Source: Amycolatopsis sp. 195334CR
Lineage (GTDB): Bacteria; Actinomycetota; Actinomycetes; Mycobacteriales; Pseudonocardiaceae
Assembly: GCF_017309385.1 (NCBI RefSeq)
Contig: NZ_JAFJMJ010000002.1
Span: 1,798,001 to 1,862,000 of the forward strand
DNA length: 64,000 bases
Direction: 5' to 3'
Position numbers and translations under genes: made by a program
The notes under the pieces: model-generated
Told to the model about the DNA's origin: nothing
Database searches by the model: none
What the model saw: the letters and a program-made list of their open reading frames with translations, nothing else
In this document: piece after piece, positions 18,129 through 27,425 of the stretch
Layout of the letters: each line of letters begins with the position of its first letter
Numbering within the stretch: the first letter of the stretch is position 1

Positions 18129-19006
18129 TGGCCGGGCACGCGGCGCTGGCCGTGCACCCGGCCTCCGGTCACGGCGCCGCCGCGCGCATCGCGGGCCGGG
18201 TGGCCGAGCGCCTGCGCGCCGGGGTCGACCGGCTGGACCTGCTGGTGGCGACCACGGTCGAGGAGTCGCGGGCGCTGATGCACTCGTCGGCCGCGGCCGG
18301 GCTCGACCTGCTGGTGGTGCTCGGCGGGGACGGTGCCGCGCACCAGGGCGTGCAGTTCTGCGCCGGGCGTGAGGTGCGGCTCGGCCTGGTCCCGGCGGGT
18401 ACCGGCAACGACTTCGCCCGCGCGCTCGGCGTCCCGGACGATCCGCTGGCCGCCGCCGACGCGGTGGTCAGCGGGGGAGAGCGGCGCGTCGACCTCGGCC
18501 GGGTGGATGACGCGTGGTTCGGCACGGTGCTGTGCGCCGGGTTCGACGCGCTGGTCAGCGAACGGGCCAACCGGCTGCGCTGGCCGGACGGGCCGCGCCG
18601 CTACGACCTGGCGATCGTCGCCGAACTGGCCGCGTTCCGGCCGAAACCGCTCCGGGTGCGCACCGAGCACGTCACGCTGGAGCTCGAAGCGACCATGGTG
18701 GCCATCGGCAACACGCCGTTCTACGGCGGCGGCATCCCGATCTGCCCGGATGCGCGGCCGGACGACGGCCTGTTCGACGTGACCGTGGTGGGCCGCGCGA
18801 GCCGCGTCGAGCTGGTGCGCATGCTGCCGAAGCTGCGGGCGGGCAAGCACGTCGACCACCCGGCGGTGCAGACACTGCGGGCGAGCGAGGTGGTGCTCGA
18901 CGGCACGGACTGGCCCGCCTACGCCGACGGGGAACCCCAGGGCGCGCTGCCGCGCACCGTGCGCTGCGTCCCCGGCGCGCTGCGGCTGGCCGGTCAGACG
19001 CGGTAG
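18128..19006 (+). CDS. Diacylglycerol kinase
   Basis: A 292-residue soluble lipid kinase of the DgkB/YegS type, expected to phosphorylate diacylglycerol at the inner membrane face so that it re-enters phospholipid synthesis. Motifs are VVLGGDGAAHQG (GGDG nucleotide loop), VPAGTGNDFARALG and ICPDARPDDGLFDV near the C-terminus. The GTG start overlaps the tatC stop by one base. The last 13 bases overlap the 3' end of the convergent zinc-ribbon gene. This is the second DAGK-type domain in the window. Confidence 0.93.
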   Translation: MAGHAALAVHPASGHGAAARIAGRVAERLRAGVDRLDLLVATTVEESRALMHSSAAAGLDLLVVLGGDGAAHQGVQFCAGREVRLGLVPAGTGNDFARALGVPDDPLAAADAVVSGGERRVDLGRVDDAWFGTVLCAGFDALVSERANRLRWPDGPRRYDLAIVAELAAFRPKPLRVRTEHVTLELEATMVAIGNTPFYGGGIPICPDARPDDGLFDVTVVGRASRVELVRMLPKLRAGKHVDHPAVQTLRASEVVLDGTDWPAYADGEPQGALPRTVRCVPGALRLAGQTR

Positions 19007-19566
19007 TCGCCGATCTGCCACAGGTACGCGCGGAACGCGTGCAGCGGGATGACCTGGTCGGTCTCCGGGAAGAAGACCATGCCGCAGCGGTGGCAGAACC
19101 AGGCGCGCGACCACACGTCGAGCACCCGCTGCGAACCCTGGCGCATCTGCGTGTTCGCCCGGCTTCGGTGGGCGTACTGGAGGAAGCCTAGTACCGACAT
19201 GCCCAGGCCGAGCGCGGGCCAGATCCAGGTCCAGAACTGGCCGATGACGCTGATGTGCTCGGAGGCCACGGTGAGCGAGAGCGCGACGATGCCGGCCAGG
19301 CCGGTGAAGATGGTGGCGAGCACGGCCAGCACCAGGTACCCGCTGGCCCCGCGGATCGGTGGCGCGGGGTTCAGCGCGGACGACACCGCGCTGGTCGCCA
19401 CCCCGTGGTACGGCGTGGCGTAGCCGGTGGTCCCGGTGTAGGCCGGGCCGAGCCCCTGGTAGGAGACCCGGCCGCCCTGGTGCACCGCGGGCACGTGCTG
19501 GACCTGGTCCACCTCGCGGCACTGCGGGCAGGCGAGTGGTGACTGCGCGGTTTCCCCGGTGTCCAT
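18994..19566 (-). CDS. Membrane protein with two zinc-ribbon ends
   Basis: A 190-residue protein with a Cys pair near the N-terminus (CPQC) and another near the C-terminus (CHRCGMVFF). It has two transmembrane helices between them (YLVLAVLATIFTGLAGIVAL and FWTWIWPALGLGMSVLGF). The two CxxC motifs could together bind one zinc on the cytoplasmic side. A Gly/Tyr/Thr-rich segment precedes the membrane part. The ATG at 19566 has a GAGAGGGG ribosome site. It is convergent and overlapping with dagK. The family is common as hypothetical proteins in Pseudonocardiaceae; the role is unknown. Confidence 0.75.
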   Translation of the reverse strand: MDTGETAQSPLACPQCREVDQVQHVPAVHQGGRVSYQGLGPAYTGTTGYATPYHGVATSAVSSALNPAPPIRGASGYLVLAVLATIFTGLAGIVALSLTVASEHISVIGQFWTWIWPALGLGMSVLGFLQYAHRSRANTQMRQGSQRVLDVWSRAWFCHRCGMVFFPETDQVIPLHAFRAYLWQIGDYRV

Positions 19567-19674
19567 CGCGGCGGCCCCTCTCGAAGCGATCATGCCGATG
19601 AGATGTCGCGACCCCGCTCCCGGTTCCCGGCCTGCCGAATGCGCGCCGGCCGGGTGGTGTGAAACGCTGAGATC

Positions 19675-22437
19675 GTGTCCGACAGCTCCGCTCTCTCGCC
19701 CGCCGAAGCCTACGGCCGGGCCAGGCGCCGTTCCAGCTTTCCGCAGCTGACCAGGTTCGCCGCAGATTCCGCGTTCGTCTTCGACGACTTCCAGCTCCGC
19801 GGCTGCGAAGCACTGGAGGAGGGCCACGGCGTGCTGGTCTGCGCGCCGACCGGGGCCGGGAAGACGGTGGTCGGCGAGTTCGCTGTGCACCTGGCCCTCG
19901 CCGAGGGCCGCAAGTGCTTCTACACCACGCCGATCAAGGCGCTGTCGAACCAGAAGTACGCCGACCTGGTGGCCCGGCACGGCAGCGACGCGGTCGGCCT
20001 GCTCACCGGCGACACCGCGATCAACGGCAGCGCGCAGATCGTGGTGATGACCACCGAGGTCCTGCGCAACATGCTCTACGCCGGGTCGTCGACCATCGAC
20101 GAGCTGGCCTACGTGGTGATGGACGAGGTGCACTACCTCGCCGACCGGTTTCGCGGCGCGGTCTGGGAGGAGGTCATCCTGCACCTGCCCGAGCACGTGC
20201 GCGTGGTCGGGCTGTCCGCGACGGTGAGCAACGCCGAGGAGTTCGGCGAGTGGCTGGTCGCGGTGCGCGGGGACACCACCGTGGTGGTCGACGAGCACCG
20301 CCCGGTGCCGCTGTGGCAGCACATGCTGGTCGGCGGCCGGATGCTGGACCTGTTCGCCGGCGACAGCGGGCGCGACACCGAACTGCAGATGAACCCGACG
20401 CTGCTGCGCCGCGTGGAGGACGTCGGCGCGCGGTTCTCCACGCCGTACGCGCTGCGGCACGGACGCGGCCGCCGTGGCGCGCCGCCGCGCGGGCCGCGGT
20501 TCCGGCCGCCGTCGCGGGTCGAGGTGGTCGAGCAGCTCGACGGCGCCGGCCTGCTCCCGGCGATCGTGTTCATCTTCTCGCGCGCGGGCTGCGACGCCGC
20601 GGTGGCGCAGTGCGCCCGCTCCGGCCTGCGGCTGAACACCCCCGAGGAGGCCGCCGAGGTCCGCCGGGTGATCTCCGCGCGCACCGGCGACCTGCCCGAG
20701 GGCGATCTGGGCGTGCTCGGTTTCTGGGAGTGGCGCGAGGCGCTGGAACAGGGCATCGCCGCCCACCACGCGGGCCTGCTCCCGGCGTTCAAGGAAACCG
20801 TCGAGGAGCTGTTCGTCCGCGGCCTGGTCAAGGTCGTGTTCGCCACCGAGACGCTGGCGCTGGGCATCAACATGCCCGCGCGCACGGTGGTGCTGGAGAA
20901 GCTGGTCAAGTACAACGGCGAAGCCCACGTCGACCTCACGCCCGGCGAGTACACGCAGCTGACCGGCCGCGCCGGCCGCCGCGGGATCGACGTCGAGGGG
21001 CACGCGGTGGTGGTGTGGCAGCCCGGCGTGGACCCGAAGCAGGTCGCCGGACTCGCCTCGACCCGGACCTACCCGCTGCGGTCCTCGTTCCGGCCCGGCT
21101 ACAACATGGCCATCAACCTGGTCGCCCAGCTCGGCGCCGAGGACGCCCGCGCGCTGCTGGAGCAGTCGTTCGCGCAGTTCCAGGCGGACCGGTCGGTGGT
21201 CGGCACGGCCCGGCGGATCGAGAAGAACACCGAGGCGCTCAAGGGCTACCGCGAGGCGATCACCGGCGACTTCGACGAGATGCTGTCCTATGTGGAGCTT
21301 CGGAAGAAGATCTCCGACCGGGAGAAGGCGCTGGTCCGGCAGAACACCTCGGCCCGTCGCGCGCAAACCACCGCCTCGCTGGAGAAACTGCGCAAGGGCG
21401 ACGTGATCGCGGTGCCGCAGGGCCGCCGCGCCGGACTGGCCGTGGTGGTCGATCCGGGGCTCGACCCGCTGCGGGAACCGCGGCCGGTGGTGGTCACCGA
21501 GGACCGCTGGTCCGGTCCGCTGTCGGTGGCCGACTTCCCGGCGCCGGTGGAGGCGCTGGGCCGGATCCGGCTGCCCAAGCACGTCGAGCTGCGCTCGCCG
21601 AAGACCCGCCGCGACATCGCCTCCAGCCTGCGCAACGCCGGGATTTCCCCGCCGGGGCGCGGAAAGCGGCGCGCGGGAGCGAACGACGACGGTGAGCTGG
21701 CCGCGTTGCGCCGGGCCCTGCGCGCGCACCCGAGCCACGGTCTCGCCGAGCGCGAGGCGAACCTGCGCTGGGTCGAGCGCTACCAGCGGCTCGCCGCGGA
21801 GAACACCCAGCTGGAGCGGAAGGTCGCGGCCACGACGCACTCGCTGGCCCGTGCCTTCGACCGGATCCTGCGGCTGCTCTCGGAACGCGGTTACCTCAGC
21901 GACGACAAGGAAGCGCCGGTCAACGAGCACGGCAGGCGGCTGGCGCGGCTCTACAGCGAGTCCGACCTGCTCGCCGCGGAGTGCATCCGCCACGACGTGT
22001 GGTCCGGGCTCAACCCGGCCGAACTGGCCGCGGTGGTCTCCACGCTGGTCTTCGAGGCGCGCCGCGATTCCGCCGGTGAGCCGAGGCTGCCGCAGGGCGC
22101 GGTGACCAAGGCCTGGCAGGAGACCGTCCGCCTGTGGTCGGACCTGGCCGAGGACGAGCGCAGGCACCGGCTCGACCGCACGCGCGAGCCGGACGCCGGG
22201 TTCGCCTGGCCGGTCTACCGGTGGGCGCGCGGGGAATCGCTGGAGAAGGTGCTGACCTCGGCCGAGGCCAACGGCCAGGAACTCTCCGCCGGGGACTTCG
22301 TGCGCTGGTCACGGCAGGTCATCGACATCCTGGACCAGATCAGGGTGGTGCTCGGCAAGTCCGATCCGGTGGGCGCCACGGCGGCCGAGGCGGTGCGCGC
22401 GGTGCGCCGCGGGGTGGTCGCGGCGGGCGCGGGCTGA
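19675..22437 (+). CDS. helY: Ski2/Mtr4-like DExH RNA helicase HelY
   Basis: A 920-residue superfamily-2 helicase expected to unwind structured RNA for decay or processing. Motif I APTGAGKT (about residue 57), motif II DEVH (about 149), SAT in [10 protein letters not shown] and motif [12 protein letters not shown] (about 428) form the two RecA-like domains. A winged-helix and helical-bundle region typical of Ski2-like proteins, ending in a DSHCT-type domain ([14 protein letters not shown]...[14 protein letters not shown]), makes up the C-terminal half. The order tatA-tatC-helY is the same as in M. tuberculosis (Rv2094c-Rv2092c), although here dagK and a convergent gene intervene. Confidence 0.95.
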   Translation: MSDSSALSPAEAYGRARRRSSFPQLTRFAADSAFVFDDFQLRGCEALEEGHGVLVCAPTGAGKTVVGEFAVHLALAEGRKCFYTTPIKALSNQKYADLVARHGSDAVGLLTGDTAINGSAQIVVMTTEVLRNMLYAGSSTIDELAYVVMDEVHYLADRFRGAVWEEVILHLPEHVRVVGLSATVSNAEEFGEWLVAVRGDTTVVVDEHRPVPLWQHMLVGGRMLDLFAGDSGRDTELQMNPTLLRRVEDVGARFSTPYALRHGRGRRGAPPRGPRFRPPSRVEVVEQLDGAGLLPAIVFIFSRAGCDAAVAQCARSGLRLNTPEEAAEVRRVISARTGDLPEGDLGVLGFWEWREALEQGIAAHHAGLLPAFKETVEELFVRGLVKVVFATETLALGINMPARTVVLEKLVKYNGEAHVDLTPGEYTQLTGRAGRRGIDVEGHAVVVWQPGVDPKQVAGLASTRTYPLRSSFRPGYNMAINLVAQLGAEDARALLEQSFAQFQADRSVVGTARRIEKNTEALKGYREAITGDFDEMLSYVELRKKISDREKALVRQNTSARRAQTTASLEKLRKGDVIAVPQGRRAGLAVVVDPGLDPLREPRPVVVTEDRWSGPLSVADFPAPVEALGRIRLPKHVELRSPKTRRDIASSLRNAGISPPGRGKRRAGANDDGELAALRRALRAHPSHGLAEREANLRWVERYQRLAAENTQLERKVAATTHSLARAFDRILRLLSERGYLSDDKEAPVNEHGRRLARLYSESDLLAAECIRHDVWSGLNPAELAAVVSTLVFEARRDSAGEPRLPQGAVTKAWQETVRLWSDLAEDERRHRLDRTREPDAGFAWPVYRWARGESLEKVLTSAEANGQELSAGDFVRWSRQVIDILDQIRVVLGKSDPVGATAAEAVRAVRRGVVAAGAG

Positions 22438-22538
22438 GCTCCGGCCTGATCGAGGGGGCCATTCGTTACGTGAATTGCACCCCGGCCTGTGGTTGGATCG
22501 CCGGGGACAGGCACACCGGAATTTCGCGGAGGCGAGAG

Positions 22539-23279
22539 ATGAGCACGCCGTACGGCGGCAACGACCCCCAGCAGTGGGCCCAGCAGCAGCCGGGCTATGG
22601 CGGGGGAGCACCGCAGGGCACGCCATCGGGCGGCTTCCCCGCCCAGCCACCGCAGCAGCCCGGTTACCCGCAGCAGGGCGGCTACCCGCAGCAGCCCGCC
22701 TACGACCCGAACCAGCAGCAGGGCTACCCGCCGCAGTACGGGCAGCAGCCGGGTGGTTATCCGCAGCAGCAGCCCGGGTACGACCCGAACCAGCAGCAAC
22801 AGCAGCAGCAGCCGTACGACCCGAACCAGCAGCAGTACGCCCAGCCGCAGCAGCCGGGCTACCCGCAGACCGGGCCGCAGCCGCAGTACGGGCAGACCGC
22901 GCAGTACGACTTCCAGCAGCAGGGCTACCCCGGCCAGCCGCAGCCGGAGGGGCCGAAGAAGAAGTCCGGCAAGGGCCTGTGGATCGGCCTCGGCGCGGTG
23001 GTGGTGATCGCGCTGGTCGCGGTGGCGCTGCTGGTCTGGCCCGCGCCGTTCAACAAGAAGGTCTTCGACAACGTCGCCATGCAGGACGCGGTGAAGAAGG
23101 TGCTCACCGACAACTACCAGGTGCAGGGCGTCGAAGGGGTGACCTGCCCGGAGAGCAAGGAAGTCAAGAACGGCACCGGGTTCGACTGCGAGGCCAAGAT
23201 CGGCGGGGACACCAAGACGGTGCCGATCAAGGTGGTCAACGAGGAGGACGGCACCTACGAGGTCGGCACGCCCAAGTAG
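22539..23279 (+). CDS. Pro/Gln-rich membrane protein with DUF4333
   Basis: A 246-residue protein. The first 140 residues are low-complexity Gln/Pro/Tyr/Gly repeats (GYPQQ, YDPNQQQ). A Lys-rich stop and one transmembrane helix follow ([20 protein letters not shown], about 146-167), then an external DUF4333 domain with two Cys ([17 protein letters not shown]) likely to form a disulfide. It matches in position and design the M. tuberculosis gene after helY (Rv2091c). The ATG at 22539 has a GCGGAGGCGAG ribosome site. The Gln-rich tail probably lies in the cytoplasm and may phase-separate or bind partners; this is inference. A second DUF4333 gene follows at 24583. Confidence 0.88.
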   Translation: MSTPYGGNDPQQWAQQQPGYGGGAPQGTPSGGFPAQPPQQPGYPQQGGYPQQPAYDPNQQQGYPPQYGQQPGGYPQQQPGYDPNQQQQQQQPYDPNQQQYAQPQQPGYPQTGPQPQYGQTAQYDFQQQGYPGQPQPEGPKKKSGKGLWIGLGAVVVIALVAVALLVWPAPFNKKVFDNVAMQDAVKKVLTDNYQVQGVEGVTCPESKEVKNGTGFDCEAKIGGDTKTVPIKVVNEEDGTYEVGTPK

Positions 23280-23340
23280 CCGGGTGGCGCACGTCTAATT
23301 GGGTGGCACCGGCCGCCCGGTGACGACGAGGATCGACCCC

Positions 23341-24549
23341 ATGAGTGACTTCACCCCGCGCGTGCTCGGCGCGGACGAACTGCGGGCGGCGAACCAGCTG
23401 TTCCGCGCGGCACTGCACCTGCCACCCTCCGGTGACGAGGAGTGGGAGCGCACCGGGTCCCGGGTCTACCAGCCCGGTCGCACGCTCGGCGTGTTCGGCG
23501 CCGGTGACGAGCGGCCGGTCGGCACCGCGCGCTCGATGGACGCCGAGCTGACCGTGCCGGGCGGGCGGCGGCTGCCGTGTGCCGCGGTCACCGGCGTCGG
23601 GGTGCGGCAGGACCGCACGCGCCGCGGGGTGCTCAGCGAGCTGATCCGCACGCAGTTCGAGGACTTCACCGCGCGCGGCGTGCCGTTCGCCGGGTTGTAC
23701 GCCACCGAAGGCCGCATCTACGGCCGGTACGGCTACGGCGTGACCACCGTGGCCCGTTCGTACACAGTGGACACGAAGCGGGCGGCGCTGCGCCAGGAAG
23801 TGCCGCGTGGCGGGGAAATCGAGCTGCTGGACGTGGACGCGGCGATCGAGCGCCTGCCGGGGATCTACGCGTCGCTGCCCGCGCACGGGGCCGGGCACCT
23901 GACCAGGGGCGACGCGTGGTGGGCCGGTTGCGAGGCCGGTTTCCGCCGCAGTGAGAAGCCGATCGTCACCGTGGTGCACCACGGCGAATCCGGTCCGGAC
24001 GGGTTCGCCAGCTACTACGCCGACCGCGCCTTCGACAGCGAAAGCGTGCTGCACCTGGAAATGCTGCACGCGGGGAACGACGCGGCGCGCGGCGGGCTCT
24101 GGCGCTACCTGACCGGCGTGGACCTGATCGACCAGATCGACGCGCCGTACCGGGGTGCGGGCGATCCGCTGCCGCTGCTGTTCGAGGATCCCCGCAGTGC
24201 CAAGGTTTCCGCCGCGCCGGACGAGCTGTGGCTGCGGCTGGTCGACGTGCCCGCCGCGCTGGCCGCGCGGGCCTACGGGCCGGGTTCGCTGGTGCTCGAG
24301 GTGACCGACGCGGTGCTCCCGGCGAACGCCGGCCGGTACCTGATCGACGGCGGGGAGGTCACCCGCACCGACCGCCCGGCGCAGCTGCGCGTCGGGGTGG
24401 CGGAGCTGGCGATGCTCTACCTCGGCACGTGGACGGCCACCGCGCTCGCGGCGGCGGGCCGGGCCGAGGCGCTGGACGCGACCGGCCCCGCGCTCGCGGA
24501 CGACCTCTTCGGCACGCGGACCGCCGCCTGGTGCGGTACTTTCTTCTGA
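23341..24549 (+). CDS. eis: Eis-family GNAT N-acetyltransferase, copy 1
   Basis: A 402-residue acetyl-CoA-dependent transferase of the Eis type, which acetylates amines such as aminoglycosides or lysines. The tandem GNAT fold shows VTGVGVRQDRTRRGVLSELI (acetyl-CoA pyrophosphate loop R-x2-G-x2) and the Eis segment YATEGRIYGRYGYGV with the catalytic Tyr region. A C-terminal SCP2-like domain ends in WCGTFF, whose terminal Phe carboxylate acts as the base in Eis enzymes. The ATG at 23341 is chosen; an upstream GTG at 23299 is possible. It is one of a repeated DUF4333-eis pair. Confidence 0.92.
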   Translation: MSDFTPRVLGADELRAANQLFRAALHLPPSGDEEWERTGSRVYQPGRTLGVFGAGDERPVGTARSMDAELTVPGGRRLPCAAVTGVGVRQDRTRRGVLSELIRTQFEDFTARGVPFAGLYATEGRIYGRYGYGVTTVARSYTVDTKRAALRQEVPRGGEIELLDVDAAIERLPGIYASLPAHGAGHLTRGDAWWAGCEAGFRRSEKPIVTVVHHGESGPDGFASYYADRAFDSESVLHLEMLHAGNDAARGGLWRYLTGVDLIDQIDAPYRGAGDPLPLLFEDPRSAKVSAAPDELWLRLVDVPAALAARAYGPGSLVLEVTDAVLPANAGRYLIDGGEVTRTDRPAQLRVGVAELAMLYLGTWTATALAAAGRAEALDATGPALADDLFGTRTAAWCGTFF

Positions 24550-24582
24550 CCTTGCCGATCATCGAACAGCGGGGGTGCGTGC

Positions 24583-24972
24583 GTGCGGTTGCGCCTACTC
24601 GGATGGGGTCTCGCGGCGGTGCTGCTGGCCGGATCGCAGGCGGGCTGTGAAAGCGCACCCGAGTTACCGCCGACGCCGACCGCCGGCTCGTCCGTTCCAC
24701 CCGCGGCCGTCACCACCACCTCGCCCACCCCGGTGAGCTTCAGCCCGCAGCCGAAGCTCTTCGACCACGGCGCGGTGGCGCAGGGCGTGCGCCAGGTGCT
24801 CACGCAGAGCTTCGAGGTGACCGACCTCGGCGCGGTGATCTGCCCGCCCGCCCAGCCGGTGCGGGCCGGGCACACCTTCGACTGCCAGGCCCAGATCGGT
24901 GCGGAACAGCGGACCGTCCCGATCACCGTGAAGACCGACGAGGGCGAATATGAAGTTGGTGCCCCCGGCTAG
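24583..24972 (+). CDS. Small exported DUF4333 protein, probable lipoprotein
   Basis: A 129-residue protein with a signal sequence ending QAGC. Lipidation of Cys22 is likely, although Gln at -3 is unusual for a lipobox. A Pro/Thr-rich linker (23-55) leads to a DUF4333 domain (FDHGAVAQGVRQVLTQSF..VICPPAQPV..TFDCQAQIGAEQRTVPITV). The domain is a clear paralogue of the one encoded at 22539, with the same Cys pair and spacing and the same ending (EYEVG). The gene starts at GTG 24583, 33 bases after eis copy 1, and is followed by a 24-bp hairpin. It is probably a stripped-down duplicate without the Gln-rich tail. Confidence 0.85.
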   Translation: MRLRLLGWGLAAVLLAGSQAGCESAPELPPTPTAGSSVPPAAVTTTSPTPVSFSPQPKLFDHGAVAQGVRQVLTQSFEVTDLGAVICPPAQPVRAGHTFDCQAQIGAEQRTVPITVKTDEGEYEVGAPG

Positions 24973-25018
24973 GCGCAGTCCGGCGAGTCCCGCTCGCGGT
25001 CTCCGCGCCCAGGCGGCC

Positions 25019-25083
25019 CCTGGCGGCACGGGCGGATCGGCCGAGTACGGCCAGTACGAGGCCGACCCGCCCGCACCGCCAGG
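25019..25083. terminator. 24-bp imperfect hairpin before second eis
   Basis: Arms 25019-25042 and 25060-25083 match at 21 of 24 positions around a 17-base loop. It lies between the DUF4333 lipoprotein gene and the separately promoted eis copy 2. Confidence 0.7.
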
Positions 25084-25131
25084 AACCACCTGGATCACGA
25101 AGCCCATCGACCGGACTCACCAGACAGCGCC

Positions 25132-25137
25132 TAGATT
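25132..25137 (+). promoter_or_regulatory. -10 box TAGATT, leaderless start of eis copy 2
   Basis: TAGATT lies 6 bases before the ATG at 25144, with no ribosome site. It fits a leaderless message. Confidence 0.55.
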
Positions 25138-25143
25138 CGGATC

Positions 25144-26364
25144 ATGAACGATCTGAACGTCCGGGCGATCACCGAGGCGGAGCGGCGGGTGGTCTACGGC
25201 CTGCTGGTCGAGGCACTGCACGCCGCCCCGCCCGATGACGCCACCTGGGGCAAGGTCGAGGGCTCGTTCCCGGCCGACCGCAAGCTGGCCGCCTTCGACG
25301 GCGAAACCCCCGTCGGCTTGACCAGTTCGTTCGCCACCTCGATCGCCGTGCCCGGCGGGAAGACGCTGCCCGCGGCGGCGGTCGACGGGGTGGCCGTGCG
25401 GGCCGACCACACCCGCCGCGGGGTGGTCACCTCGCTGCTGACCGAGCAGCTGCGCGACTGCCTGCGCCGCGGTGACCTGATCGCCGCGCTGCACGCCAGC
25501 GAGGCGACCATCTACGGGCGGTTCGGCTACGGCGCGGCCGTGCTCGGCCAGAGCCTGCGGATCGTCAACGCCCGGGCGTCCCTGCGCCCCGAAGCGCCGT
25601 CCAGCGGCCGGGTGCGGTTGCTCGACGGGGACGAGGCGATCACCCGGATCCCGGAGCTGTACCGGCGGATCGGACCACACCGGCCGGGCATGATCGAGCG
25701 CCCGGACCTGTGGTGGCCCGCCTACCACAACCGCCTGGTGCGCGCGGGCGGCGGAGAACACCGCGTCGCCGTGCACACCGGGCCCGGCGGCGAGGACGGC
25801 TTCGTCGTCTTCCGCACCAGCAACCAGCAGGCCTACGACGAGCCCGACTTCAAGGTCGTGCTCGAGGTCCGCGACCTGCACGCCGCCGATCCCGCCGCCA
25901 CGACGGACCTGTGGCGGTTCCTGATCGGCATGGACCTCGTCGCCGAGATCCGCGCGCCGGCGCGTCCGGTCGACGAACCCCTGCGCGCACTCCTCACCGA
26001 CGCCCGCGCGGTGCAGACGACCGGCGTGGAGGACCACAACTGGCTTCGCCTGCTGGACGCGGGCGCGGCGCTGAACGCGCGTACCTACCGCGACGCGCCG
26101 CCCGTGGTGCTCGGCCTCGAAGACAGGCTGCTGCCGGAGAACACCGGCGCTTACCGGATCTCCGCTGACGGCGTCACCAGGACCGATGCCCCCGCGCAGC
26201 TCCAGCTGACCGCCGAGGCGCTGGCGATGCTGTACCTGGGGGAGTGGACGGCGAGCGCGCTCGCCGGGGCGGGCCGGATCACCGTCACCGATCCGGCCGC
26301 GCTGCCCGCCGCGGACGAACTCTTCCGCGTCGGCGTCCGCCCCTGGTGCGGTACGTACTTCTGA
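25144..26364 (+). CDS. eis: Eis-family GNAT N-acetyltransferase, copy 2
   Basis: A 406-residue paralogue of the enzyme at 23341. The acetyl-CoA loop (VDGVAVRADHTRRGVVTSLL), the ATIYGRFGYG segment, the SCP2-like C-terminal part (AEALAMLYLGEWTASALA) and the terminal WCGTYF with its Phe carboxylate are all kept. The acceptor-site residues differ from copy 1 (for example HASEATIYGRF against YATEGRIYGRY), so the substrate may differ. It is convergent with the 5'-3' exonuclease gene, nine bases apart. Confidence 0.92.
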   Translation: MNDLNVRAITEAERRVVYGLLVEALHAAPPDDATWGKVEGSFPADRKLAAFDGETPVGLTSSFATSIAVPGGKTLPAAAVDGVAVRADHTRRGVVTSLLTEQLRDCLRRGDLIAALHASEATIYGRFGYGAAVLGQSLRIVNARASLRPEAPSSGRVRLLDGDEAITRIPELYRRIGPHRPGMIERPDLWWPAYHNRLVRAGGGEHRVAVHTGPGGEDGFVVFRTSNQQAYDEPDFKVVLEVRDLHAADPAATTDLWRFLIGMDLVAEIRAPARPVDEPLRALLTDARAVQTTGVEDHNWLRLLDAGAALNARTYRDAPPVVLGLEDRLLPENTGAYRISADGVTRTDAPAQLQLTAEALAMLYLGEWTASALAGAGRITVTDPAALPAADELFRVGVRPWCGTYF

Positions 26365-26373
26365 CCCGGGGGC

Positions 26374-27321
26374 CTACTCCTGGCCGGCGGCCACCGGCAG
26401 CGCCTTGAGCAGGCGGTCCACCGAGGTGCCCAGGCCCCACCGCTCCGCCAGCTCGGCGACCCTGGCCGGGTCGGCGGGCTCGGCGGGCACGCGGTCCGGG
26501 CGCGACATCTTCACCGGCGCGTCCGCGGCCACGCGCACCACGGTCGGCGCGGCGGCCAGGTACTCGGCCGACTCGGTCAGCCGGATGCGGGTCTTGAGCG
26601 GCAGGCCCTTGTCCGCGGTGCGCCCGGCCTCGATCAGCGCTTCGAGCGAGCCGTACTGGGTGATCAGCTTCGCCGCGGTCTTCTCGCCGATGCCGGGCAC
26701 GCCGGGCAGGCCGTCGGACGGGTCGCCGCGCAGGGCGGCCATGTCGGCGTAGGCCGCGCCCGCGTTCTCCACCGGCACGTTGTACTTCGCCGCCAGCGCC
26801 GCCGGGTCGAGGATCTCCTTCTTCATCCAGCCGCGCCCGACGTAGACCACCTTCGCCGGGGTCGGCTCGTCGCGCACCAGCTGGAACAGGTCGCGGTCGC
26901 CGGTGATCACCTCGACCGGTGACTCGCTCTCGTGCACGGTCAGCGCGCCGATCACGTCGTCGGCCTCGTAACCCGCCGCCTCGGCGGTGGCCAGGCCGAC
27001 CGCCTCCAGCAGGTCGAGGATGATCGGTACCTGCGGGCTGAGCGTGTCCGGCACCTCCTCGGCGTTGACCTCCTCGTCGGCCACCCGGTGCGTCTTGTAG
27101 GTGGGCAGCAGGTCCACCCGGAACTGGGGCCGCCAGTCGGCGTCGAGGCAGGCGACCAGCCGTGACGGCTTCCGCTCGGTCAGGATGCGCGCGACGGTGT
27201 CGGTGAACCCGCGCACGGCGTTCACCGGGGTGCCGTCCGGCGCGGTCATCGACTCGGGAACGCCGTAGAAGGCGCGGAAGTAGAGGCTGGCGGAGTCCAG
27301 CAGGGCCAGGGGTGCGGTCAC
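26374..27321 (-). CDS. 5'-3' exonuclease / flap endonuclease domain protein
   Basis: A 315-residue stand-alone version of the nuclease domain found at the N-terminus of DNA polymerase I. It removes flaps and RNA primers in replication and repair. The PIN-like metal site is seen in LALLDSASLYFRAF, ACLDADWRPQFR, EAAGYEADDVIGAL and VITGDRDLFQLV. The helix-3-turn-helix DNA clamp is GLPGVPGIGEKTAAKLI. The start is GTG 27321; a TTG two codons upstream is possible. The gene sits in the position of M. tuberculosis Rv2090 relative to helY. Confidence 0.93.
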   Translation of the reverse strand: MTAPLALLDSASLYFRAFYGVPESMTAPDGTPVNAVRGFTDTVARILTERKPSRLVACLDADWRPQFRVDLLPTYKTHRVADEEVNAEEVPDTLSPQVPIILDLLEAVGLATAEAAGYEADDVIGALTVHESESPVEVITGDRDLFQLVRDEPTPAKVVYVGRGWMKKEILDPAALAAKYNVPVENAGAAYADMAALRGDPSDGLPGVPGIGEKTAAKLITQYGSLEALIEAGRTADKGLPLKTRIRLTESAEYLAAAPTVVRVAADAPVKMSRPDRVPAEPADPARVAELAERWGLGTSVDRLLKALPVAAGQE

Positions 27322-27372
27322 CCGCAACAGCCTGCCACGAAACCGCGGCCGGGGTTCTCCCGGATTGCCCGG

Positions 27373-27418
27373 TTGATCGCAGAGAACTCTTTGCAGAGAA
27401 TCCTCTGCGGTCTAGCAT
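27373..27418 (+). promoter_or_regulatory. ArsR-type operator over the regulator's promoter
   Basis: TTGCAG (27391-27396) and TAGCAT (27413-27418) with a 16-base spacer form a promoter 7 bases before the ATG at 27426. A palindrome GCAGAG-AATC-CTCTGC (27393-27408) fills the spacer. A second dyad AGAGAACTCT (27381-27390) lies just upstream, with GCAGAG repeated at 27379 and 27393. This looks like a two-site operator for autorepression of the following ArsR-type gene and the transporter. Confidence 0.65.
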
Positions 27419-27425
27419 GGGGCCC

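Noticed and set aside
18994..22167. A minus-strand open frame of over 1000 codons opposite helY
   Set aside because: It is the antisense of helY. Only the last 190 codons (from 19566) have membrane helices, CxxC motifs and a ribosome site.
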